NCBI GenBank assembly: GCA_903910495.1
Contig: CAIVZW010000370.1
Span: forward strand, 1 to 5,189
DNA from: an uncultured beta proteobacterium
GTDB taxonomy: Bacteria > Pseudomonadota > Gammaproteobacteria > Burkholderiales > Rhodocyclaceae
DNA: 5,189 nucleotides
Direction of reading: 5' to 3'
The position numbers and the translations under genes were made by a program. Below the pieces are notes generated by a model. The model saw only the letters and a program-made list of their open reading frames with translations, was not told the DNA's origin and made no database searches. Shown here piece by piece: positions 1 through 5,189 of this stretch. Numbering within the stretch: position 1 is the stretch's first letter; the number at the start of each line of letters is the position of its first letter.

Positions 1-511
1 ACGCTTCGGCTCCCATCATGGCCAGTCTGGCCTTCTGGTTGTCAGCATCGCCGGCATTCTGGAAGGAACCGGTCTGCAGATAGAGTGGTTCATTGAGCAA
101 GAGTTCCTTTTCGTTTTTGCCTTTGGCATCACTCGTCCGGGGTTCGGCAGGTTTCGGATCGGGAATGGCCTCGACGTTGCCGGGCAAAATCTTGTAGAAA
201 TCAAAGCGCGGTTTGTCGCCGGTTTGGGGCACCGGATCGCCCGGTTTGCCGGGAAGCGCCATCGGGGCCGGAGGTGTATTGGCGCCAGTCTGCTGAGGTG
301 CGCCAGGCGGAACGCCGGGAACCGGTGCGGGTTGGAACTTGTTGCTGAAAGGCGCCGGTGTTTTGTGGATGTACCAGACAACACCGGCGGCGCCTAGAAC
401 GCCAATGACCAGACCGACAAAAAGACCGATCAGCATATTGCCGCCCGTGCTGCTTCTTGACGACGAGTTGCTGTGCCTGCTGTGTTGTTGAGTTTTCATA
501 TCACGACCCAT
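1..511 (-). CDS. SPOR-domain membrane protein, FtsN-like layout (C-terminus beyond window)
   Basis: Partial gene: 170 residues are visible before the window edge. The protein begins MGRDMKTQQH, then a Ser/Arg/His-rich cytoplasmic stretch, one hydrophobic segment at about residues 26-48 (LIGLFVGLVIGVLG...), and a Pro/Gly/Ala-rich linker at about 51-101. A conserved-looking RFDFYKILPG block sits at 102-111, and the start of a SPOR domain at about 143-170 (LYLQTGSFQN, then DADNQKARL). This is the layout of a bitopic inner-membrane protein with a periplasmic peptidoglycan-binding SPOR domain; SPOR domains bind denuded glycan strands at division septa. The start at 511 lies 22 nt after the argS stop and has a weak purine-rich GAGAGA upstream. 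An internal ATG at 499 has no such site. Co-transcription with argS is likely. The SPOR family call is strong. A specific division role is inference, and it should not be called FtsN from this fragment. Confidence 0.88.
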   Translation of the reverse strand, partial: MGRDMKTQQHSRHSNSSSRSSTGGNMLIGLFVGLVIGVLGAAGVVWYIHKTPAPFSNKFQPAPVPGVPPGAPQQTGANTPPAPMALPGKPGDPVPQTGDKPRFDFYKILPGNVEAIPDPKPAEPRTSDAKGKNEKELLLNEPLYLQTGSFQNAGDADNQKARLAMMGAEA

Positions 512-533
512 GGCTGTCTCTCTGATGCAATGA

Positions 534-2306
534 TTACATCGACTGCGGGCAACTGACGCCGAGAATGGCCAGGCCGTTGCGGATGACCTGGCGCACGGCA
601 ATAGCCAGGGCAATCCGTGCGTTCTTCAGTGCAACATCGTCAACCAGCATGCGCTCGGCATTGTAATAACTGTGGAACCCGGCGGCCAGATCCTTGAGGT
701 AAAAGGCGATCATGTGCGGCGACAGTTCATTGGCGGCCGATTCGATGACCTCGGGAAACTCGCCGAGCTTGGCGGCAAGGCCCAGTTCATGCGGGTTGTC
801 GAGGCAGGAGAGGTCGGCCTCGGCGAGCGCAGCCTCGGCGTTCGCCTCGCCATCCCATTGGGCAAGTAGCGAACAGACGCGCGCATGCGCGTACTGGATG
901 TAATAGACCGGATTCTCGTTGCTCTGGCTTTTGGCCAGATCGAGGTCGAAATCGAGGTGCTGATCCGACTTGCGCAACACGTAGAAGAAGCGGCAGGCAT
1001 CGTTGCCAACGTCCTCGCGCAGGGTGCGCAGGGTAACGAACTCGCCGGAGCGCGTCGACATCGAAGCTTTCTGACCGTTGCGGTAGAGTATGGCAAATTG
1101 CACCAGTGCCACGTCGAGCACGTCCGGATCGAGACCAAGCGCCGCAAGCGCCGCCTTGACGCGTGGAATGTAGCCGTGGTGGTCAGCGCCCCAGATGTTG
1201 ATGATGCGCTCGAAGCCGCGCTCGATCTTGTTCAGGTGATAAGCGATGTCCGAGGCAAAATAGGTATAGAGGCCATTTTCGCGCTGCACGACGCGATCCT
1301 TCTCGTCGCCATACGCCGTCGACTTGAACCAGCGGGCGCCATTCTGCACATAAACGTGACCGGCCTTTTCGAGCCGCTCTATGCAGCGCTCAACCAGACC
1401 GGTATCGAACAGAGATTTCTCAGAAAACCACACGTCGTAGTGCACGCCGAATTCTTCAAGGTCGCTGCGGCAATCTTCGAGTTGTTCGCTCAGTACGTGG
1501 CTGTGCACGTAGTTCCAGTCCTCGCCGAGCAATCCTTTGGCATGGGCAATCAGGGCGTCCAGATGCGCCTCGCGCTGCGCCTTGGCCTCGTCATCGGTGC
1601 GCTCGTTTTCCGGCAGCCCGGGCGTGCCTTGCAGTACGGCCTTTAGCGAACGGACAAACTTGTCGCCATGCGCGATTTTCATCTGCTCGGCCATGCCGCA
1701 GACGTAATCGCCCTGATAGGCATTGGTCGGAAAGAGAACGTCCTCGCCGTAAAGGGCGAGATAGCGCAACCACGTCGAAACCGACAGAATGTCCATCTGT
1801 CGGCCGGCATCATTCACATAGTATTCGCGGGTAACATCCCATCCGGCGTAGACCAGCAGGTTGGCAAGGCTGGCTCCATAGGCCGCGCCGCGGCCGTGCC
1901 CGACGTGCAGCGGGCCGGTCGGATTGGCCGAAACGAATTCGATCTGCACTTTCTTCTTTCCGCCCAGCGTTGAGCGGCCAAAAGAGTTTCCCTGGATCAG
2001 AACGCTGCGGATGACTTCGAGCTTGGCCGAGGGGAGCAGGTGGAAATTGATGAAGCCGGCGCCGGCAATCTCGGTCTTGCCGACAAAAGGAGATTTCGGA
2101 ATTTCGGAGAGCAGCAACTGCGCCAGTTCGCGCGGGTTGCGTTTCATCAAACGCGCAAGCTGCATGGCCAGATTGCAGGCAAAGTCGCCATGTGCGGCCT
2201 GTTTCGGGCGTTCCAGAACGATGGCCGTATCTGTCTGATGCGGCGCCACGCTGTTCAGTGCGGCACGCATCAGGTCGGCAAGGTGGGTCTTGATATCGTG
2301 AGTCAT
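534..2306 (-). CDS. argS: Arginyl-tRNA synthetase (class I)
   Basis: Complete 590-residue cytoplasmic enzyme that charges tRNA-Arg with arginine using ATP. The N-terminal additional domain of ArgRS covers about residues 5-90, including the HGDFACNLAMQLA block near 39-51. The Rossmann catalytic domain follows, with the HIGH-type signature HVGHG at 134-138 inside SANPTGPLHVGHGRG. GADHHGY is at 373-379, and a KMSKS-equivalent loop MSTRSG at 416-421 (preceded by GQKAS). NPVYYIQYAHAR at 465-476 opens the C-terminal helical DALR anticodon-binding domain, which runs to the end. The length is in the usual bacterial range and the frame is intact. The start at 2306 fits the normal family N-terminus, although the upstream sequence (GACGAAACACCCTG) shows no good Shine-Dalgarno. 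A perfect TATAAT lies 36 nt upstream. The SPOR-domain gene follows after 22 nt, so the two probably share a transcript. It is an essential housekeeping gene with nothing abnormal visible. Confidence 0.98.
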   Translation of the reverse strand: MTHDIKTHLADLMRAALNSVAPHQTDTAIVLERPKQAAHGDFACNLAMQLARLMKRNPRELAQLLLSEIPKSPFVGKTEIAGAGFINFHLLPSAKLEVIRSVLIQGNSFGRSTLGGKKKVQIEFVSANPTGPLHVGHGRGAAYGASLANLLVYAGWDVTREYYVNDAGRQMDILSVSTWLRYLALYGEDVLFPTNAYQGDYVCGMAEQMKIAHGDKFVRSLKAVLQGTPGLPENERTDDEAKAQREAHLDALIAHAKGLLGEDWNYVHSHVLSEQLEDCRSDLEEFGVHYDVWFSEKSLFDTGLVERCIERLEKAGHVYVQNGARWFKSTAYGDEKDRVVQRENGLYTYFASDIAYHLNKIERGFERIINIWGADHHGYIPRVKAALAALGLDPDVLDVALVQFAILYRNGQKASMSTRSGEFVTLRTLREDVGNDACRFFYVLRKSDQHLDFDLDLAKSQSNENPVYYIQYAHARVCSLLAQWDGEANAEAALAEADLSCLDNPHELGLAAKLGEFPEVIESAANELSPHMIAFYLKDLAAGFHSYYNAERMLVDDVALKNARIALAIAVRQVIRNGLAILGVSCPQSM

Positions 2307-2342
2307 CAGGGTGTTTCGTCTTGAATAGGGGGTAAGAGCCTG

Positions 2343-2371
2343 ATTATACGACGCCAGACAGCGTAAGAGGT
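2343..2371 (-). promoter_or_regulatory. Candidate sigma70 promoter for argS
   Basis: On the minus strand a perfect -10 hexamer TATAAT occupies 2348-2343. With 17-nt spacing the -35 position (2371-2366) reads ACCTCT, a poor match to TTGACA, and there is no TG extension of the -10. Transcription would begin near 2336, giving a leader of about 30 nt before the argS start at 2306. The position in the only large intergenic gap supports the call, but the weak -35 leaves it unproven. Confidence 0.5.
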
Positions 2372-2404
2372 CGCCCGAGAAGCTAAGGAAAAAGCTGAAG
2401 TATT

Positions 2405-2473
2405 CGTCATCCCCGTGCAGACGGGGATCCAGAATGTTGTTTTAACTGGGTTCCCGCCTGCGCGGGAACGACG
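2405..2473. repeat. Double-hairpin palindromic repeat (GTCATTCCCGC/dRS3-like family)
   Basis: Two 28-nt arms in inverted orientation (2405-2432 and 2446-2473) flank a 13-nt AT-rich spacer (2433-2445). The arms match at 22 of 28 positions. Each arm is also a hairpin of its own with an 8-bp perfect stem and a 4-nt loop. In the left arm ATCCCCGT (2409-2416) pairs with ACGGGGAT (2421-2428) around GCAG; in the right arm GTTCCCGC (2450-2457) pairs with GCGGGAAC (2462-2469) around CTGC. The outer ends read CGTC and GACG. This resembles the dispersed intergenic repeats with a GTCATTCCCGC...GCGGGAATCCAG core seen in many proteobacteria and the dRS3 repeats of Neisseria. It lies 31 nt beyond the dctM stop and could protect the TRAP mRNA 3' end or slow polymerase. 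No T-tract follows either hairpin, so it is not a standard intrinsic terminator. Confidence 0.82.
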
Positions 2474-2503
2474 GAAGCGATCAGGTGCCGCACTCCGCAG
2501 CGT

Positions 2504-3790
2504 TTAACTACGGACGATAAATTGCGGCAGCCATGTCGTCAGCGGCGGCCAGAGTGTGATCGCCAGCAGCACCGTCAGCAGCGGTATCAGCCAGGGCAGA
2601 ATGGCGCGAGCCAGGGTCTCAAACGAAATTTCGGCCATCCGGGTCACCACGAACAGAACAACGCCTACGGGCGGAGTGACCGTGCCGATGATCAGGTTGA
2701 GTACCACGATAACCCCGAACTGTACCGGATCAATGCCATAGCTTATTGCCGCCGGGGCCAGAATCGGAATCAGGATCAGCATGGCGGCAAGCGCTTCCAT
2801 GAAGCAACCGACGATGAGTAGAAACAGATTCACCAGCAGCAGGAACAGCATTGGACTCTGAATGTTCGCCATGAGCAGTGGCGTCAGCGCCTGCGGCAGC
2901 CGCGAGATCGAGATGCACCAGCCAAGCGAGGCGGCCGCCATGACCAGCACCATGACGACGCCGGTCGTTTCCGCCGTGTCGATCAGGATCGGACCAATAT
3001 GTTTCCACTCCAGGGTCCGGTAGACCACAAAGCCGAGGAACAGGGCGTAAAGACAGGCGACTGCCGCTGCTTCAGTCGGCGTAAAGAAACCGCTGAACAT
3101 GCCTCCCAGAATCACCACCGGCGTCATTACCGCAAAGAAGCAGTCGACAAAGGCGCGGCCAAGCACACGAAAACCGGCAAATGGAACGCGGCCCATTCCT
3201 TCACGCCGTGCTACCACGCCAACCATCAGCATCAGCGTAACACCCATCAGCACACCGGGGATCAGGCCGCCCATGAACAGCTTGCCAATGGAAACGTCGG
3301 CGGCGACACCGTAGATGACCATGGGCAGCGACGGCGGAATGATCGGCCCGATGGTAGCCGCCGCTGCCGTAATCGAGGCCGCCGTCTCGGGCCGGTAACC
3401 GGCCTTGCGCATGGCACGGATTTCAATTGCCCCGGACCCTGCCGCGTCCGCTACTGCCGATCCGACCATGCCCGCAAAGATCATCGACGTCAGGATACTG
3501 GCATGGGCATAACCGCCCCGTATCCAGCCGATAAGAGCGCTGGCGAAAATAACGATGCGGTCGGTGATCTTGGCCGCCCCGAGAATGTTGCCCATCAGGA
3601 TGAAGAGCGGTGCGGCGACGATCGGGAACGCGTTCATCGCGCCCGCCATCTTTTGCGGCAGGGTGGAAACCGGCATGCCGTTGATCGAGATGAATACCAG
3701 CGTGGCCAGCGCCATCGAGGTATAAAGCGGCATACCGGTCATGATCGCGACGACCCACCCGCCGAATATTTTCGACATCAATCCGACCAT
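2504..3790 (-). CDS. dctM: TRAP transporter large permease subunit (DctM family)
   Basis: Large integral inner-membrane subunit of a tripartite ATP-independent periplasmic transporter. It forms the sodium-coupled translocation path for solute delivered by the binding protein. The chain is 428 residues, normal for DctM, and hydrophobic almost throughout, consistent with about 11-12 membrane segments plus re-entrant hairpins. Family blocks seen (numbering from the chosen start) are FPIVAAPLFILMGN at about 55-68, GSAVADAAGSGAI at about 110-122, IPPSLPMVIYG at about 151-161, GFFTPTEAAAVA at about 234-245, and TPPVG at about 372-376. The ATG at 3790 is preferred because GAGGGGG lies 7 nt upstream. 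A GTG at 3796, overlapping the dctQ stop by 3 nt, would add two residues but leaves that site only 1 nt away. An ATG at 3778 is also possible. It is the last gene of the operon. The family is certain; the substrate is unknown and the symbol denotes family only. Confidence 0.95.
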   Translation of the reverse strand: MVGLMSKIFGGWVVAIMTGMPLYTSMALATLVFISINGMPVSTLPQKMAGAMNAFPIVAAPLFILMGNILGAAKITDRIVIFASALIGWIRGGYAHASILTSMIFAGMVGSAVADAAGSGAIEIRAMRKAGYRPETAASITAAAATIGPIIPPSLPMVIYGVAADVSIGKLFMGGLIPGVLMGVTLMLMVGVVARREGMGRVPFAGFRVLGRAFVDCFFAVMTPVVILGGMFSGFFTPTEAAAVACLYALFLGFVVYRTLEWKHIGPILIDTAETTGVVMVLVMAAASLGWCISISRLPQALTPLLMANIQSPMLFLLLVNLFLLIVGCFMEALAAMLILIPILAPAAISYGIDPVQFGVIVVLNLIIGTVTPPVGVVLFVVTRMAEISFETLARAILPWLIPLLTVLLAITLWPPLTTWLPQFIVRS

Positions 3791-3792
3791 GG

Positions 3793-4290
3793 TCACGCCC
3801 CCTCGACTTTGCTTGAGACAGGTTTCGATTTGCGCATGTCAGCCAGCGCCTGCAGCAACGTCAGCAAACCCGCCGGCAGCAGTGGCGCGTACATCCAGGC
3901 CACCGACACGGGAACTGACATCGCTTCAATGTCGGAATTGACCCGCATCAGGTGAATGCTGTACCAGGCCACCACGCCGCCGATGATGGCAACACCGATC
4001 TGGATGATCACTTCGGACCCTCGCCACGCGGTTTCTGGCAGCATTCCCTGTAACAGCTGAATACGAATGTGCGTGCCGTGCCGCGTGGCGATCATCCAGC
4101 CCAGGCAAGCCAGCCAGACCATCAGGAAGCCGCTGATCTCATCCGTCCAACTCAAGGGATCATTGATCGCCCTGAAAACGATGCCCAGAGTGACGGTGCA
4201 CAACAATACCGCCACCAGGACGCCGGTAAAGGCATGGAGACAAGCGTCCAGAATGGCAATTGCGCCTCTGGGTTTGGTCTGGCTCATCAT
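3793..4290 (-). CDS. dctQ: TRAP transporter small membrane subunit (DctQ family)
   Basis: Small inner-membrane subunit that partners the large permease in a TRAP transporter; it is thought to stabilise the complex and help dock the loaded binding protein. The 165 residues are the usual size for a stand-alone DctQ. Four hydrophobic segments are visible at about 19-41, 51-68, 92-113 and 129-151. The family hallmark SWTDE at 47-51 begins the stretch before and into the second helix, followed by GFLMVWLACLG and then ATRHGTHIRI at about 68-77. The tail (KSKPVSSKVEGA) is polar. The start at 4290 is an ATGATG doublet 5 nt after the dctP stop, with no clear Shine-Dalgarno, so translation is probably coupled to dctP; the second ATG at 4287 is an equal possibility. 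The stop is 2 nt before the preferred dctM start. The Q and M subunits are separate here, unlike the fused SiaQM of Haemophilus influenzae. Confidence 0.94.
   Translation of the reverse strand: MMSQTKPRGAIAILDACLHAFTGVLVAVLLCTVTLGIVFRAINDPLSWTDEISGFLMVWLACLGWMIATRHGTHIRIQLLQGMLPETAWRGSEVIIQIGVAIIGGVVAWYSIHLMRVNSDIEAMSVPVSVAWMYAPLLPAGLLTLLQALADMRKSKPVSSKVEGA
3798..3804 (-). promoter_or_regulatory. Ribosome binding site that decides the dctM start
   Basis: GAGGGGG on the minus strand (3804-3798) lies inside the last codons of dctQ. It is spaced 7 nt from the ATG at 3790 and only 1 nt from the alternative GTG at 3796. The spacing favours the ATG. Placing the site inside dctQ ties dctM translation to ribosomes finishing dctQ. 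Confidence 0.6.
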
Positions 4291-4295
4291 CTGCT

Positions 4296-5189
4296 TTAGA
4301 GCGCCAACAGGGCTTCGAACGTGCCTTTACCCCACTTTTCCTCGAATTTCTTGGGTACTGAATCGAGAACCAGTTTGCGCCACTGCGCAAGGTCGGGCTC
4401 GATAACCGTCATCCCCTGGGTTTTCAGGGTGCTGACGAGCGAAGCCTCCTGGCTCAGAAGTTCCTTGTTCTGCCAGGCTTCTCCGGCGGCCAAAGCGGCA
4501 TGGAAGATCGTGCGGTCAGCCGCGCTCAGACTTTTCAGGAAGGCTTCGTTGACGACCACCACGCGCGGTGTGAGGACGTGCTCGGTCAGAATGAGGTATT
4601 TCTGCACCTCGTATAATTTGGCGCTCTGGATCGTTGGCAGTGGGTTCTCCTGACCATCAACCACGCCCTGGCTGAGAGCGAGATAGAGCTCACCGAAGGT
4701 GATCGGAGTCGCGCGCGCGCCCCAGGCTTCGGCCATCGCCCGGAAGACATCCACCGGCGGCACGCGCAGCTTCAGGCCGACCATGTCGGCAGGTGTGCGT
4801 ACCGCCTTGTTACCCGTCGTCAGATGGCGTTTACCGTAATAGGTGACGTTGAGCATGCGCATGCCGCGCTTGGCCACCAGATCCTCGTTGAGCTTGGCAA
4901 AGAACGGGGTCGCGCTCAACTTGGCCATGTGCGCAGCGTCGCGCCAGAGGTAAGGCGCTTCAATGACCGATAGCTGCGGCAAAAAAGCGGCCAGCGCGCC
5001 AGCACCTTCGGTCGTCATCTGCAGCGCGCCGGACGAGACCATCTCGACCATGTCCTTGTTCGATCCCAGCTGGCTGTTGGGGAATACCTGAATGTCAATA
5101 CGCCCGCCGGTTTTTTCTTTGACCTCCTTGGCAATCCGCTCCGCCATCATCACCTGTGGGTGACTGGCGGCCTGAGACTCGCCCCAGCG
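4296..5189 (-). CDS. dctP: TRAP transporter periplasmic solute-binding protein (DctP family), N-terminus beyond window
   Basis: Partial gene. The reading frame is open to the window edge, and the 297 visible residues start RWGESQAASHPQ, a typical beginning of a mature DctP protein. A start at the GTG/ATG cluster around 5153 would therefore be false; the true start and the export signal lie outside. The protein captures solute in the periplasm and delivers it to DctQM. Numbering from the first visible residue, blocks are EVKEKTGGRIDIQVFPNSQLG (about 22-42, an N-lobe hallmark), GKRHLTTGNK (119-128), GLKLRVP (138-144) and ELYLALSQGVVDGQENP (167-183). R142 in LRVP matches the conserved arginine that salt-bridges the substrate carboxylate in this family. 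F165, N182, R121 and E61 also match SiaP ligand contacts as I recall them, but R70 and N150 of SiaP align with G64 and P145. Hence a carboxylate substrate is likely but sialic acid is not indicated. Confidence in the family is high. Confidence 0.95.
   Translation of the reverse strand, partial: RWGESQAASHPQVMMAERIAKEVKEKTGGRIDIQVFPNSQLGSNKDMVEMVSSGALQMTTEGAGALAAFLPQLSVIEAPYLWRDAAHMAKLSATPFFAKLNEDLVAKRGMRMLNVTYYGKRHLTTGNKAVRTPADMVGLKLRVPPVDVFRAMAEAWGARATPITFGELYLALSQGVVDGQENPLPTIQSAKLYEVQKYLILTEHVLTPRVVVVNEAFLKSLSAADRTIFHAALAAGEAWQNKELLSQEASLVSTLKTQGMTVIEPDLAQWRKLVLDSVPKKFEEKWGKGTFEALLAL

Noticed and set aside
16..384. 122-residue minus-strand open frame rich in Arg, Pro and Ser
   Set aside because: It overlaps the SPOR-domain gene in another frame on the same strand, has low-complexity composition and no family features. 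The SPOR reading has a membrane segment and a recognisable domain.
410..419. Possible unusual MSTR catalytic loop in ArgRS (residue numbers 416-419 of argS, coded near 1050-1061)
   Set aside because: ArgRS proteins commonly depart from canonical KMSKS, and MSTR after a GxK motif is a usual bacterial variant. It does not suggest an inactive enzyme.
885..1646. 253-residue plus-strand open frame opposite argS
   Set aside because: It is wholly antisense to a well-conserved part of argS. Its protein has no recognisable domain, and long antisense frames are expected in GC-rich codon-biased genes.
2405..2473. CRISPR repeat or intrinsic terminator
   Set aside because: There are only two inverted copies and no array of spacers, so it is not a CRISPR. 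There is no T-run after either hairpin on either strand, so it is not a standard intrinsic terminator.
2999..3955. 318-residue plus-strand open frame opposite dctM and dctQ
   Set aside because: It is antisense to two confirmed membrane-protein genes. The composition is very rich in His, Arg, Asp and Gln, as expected from the complement of hydrophobic codons, and no domain is visible.
4296..5153. dctP beginning at the GTG near 5153
   Set aside because: The frame stays open to the window edge and the 12 codons upstream encode RWGESQAASHPQ, which matches the start of mature DctP proteins. The gene is truncated by the window, not short.

Overview
The window looks like ordinary chromosomal sequence from a GC-rich proteobacterium, most likely a betaproteobacterium. 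This is inferred from three things: the ArgRS sequence type, the order argS followed by a SPOR-domain gene, and a repeat of the GTCATTCCCGC/dRS3 type between operons. I cannot name the genus. Every gene I can support lies on the minus strand, so transcription runs from the high coordinates to the low ones.

Region 1 (5189 down to 2504) is a compact tripartite TRAP transporter operon in the order dctP, dctQ, dctM. It encodes a periplasmic solute-binding protein (its signal peptide and first mature residues lie outside the window), a four-helix small membrane subunit and a large permease. The genes are 5 and 2 nt apart, which suggests one mRNA and coupled translation. Together they would drive sodium-coupled, high-affinity uptake of a carboxylate-containing solute. 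The binding protein keeps the family's carboxylate-clamp arginine, but the solute cannot be fixed from the sequence.

Region 2 (2503 to 2307) is the only sizeable intergenic gap. Just after dctM it holds a double-hairpin palindromic repeat (2405-2473). Nearer argS it holds a perfect TATAAT hexamer on the minus strand (2348-2343), a good candidate for the argS promoter.

Region 3 (2306 to 1) holds argS (arginyl-tRNA synthetase, complete) and, 22 nt downstream, a membrane-anchored SPOR-domain protein cut by the window edge. They probably share a transcript that links a translation enzyme gene with a cell-envelope/division-type protein.

I see no CRISPR array, tRNA, rRNA, transposase, phage gene or toxin-antitoxin pair, and no undescribed system. 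The most notable non-coding feature is the intergenic repeat: all six differences between its two arms are compensated within each arm's own hairpin.
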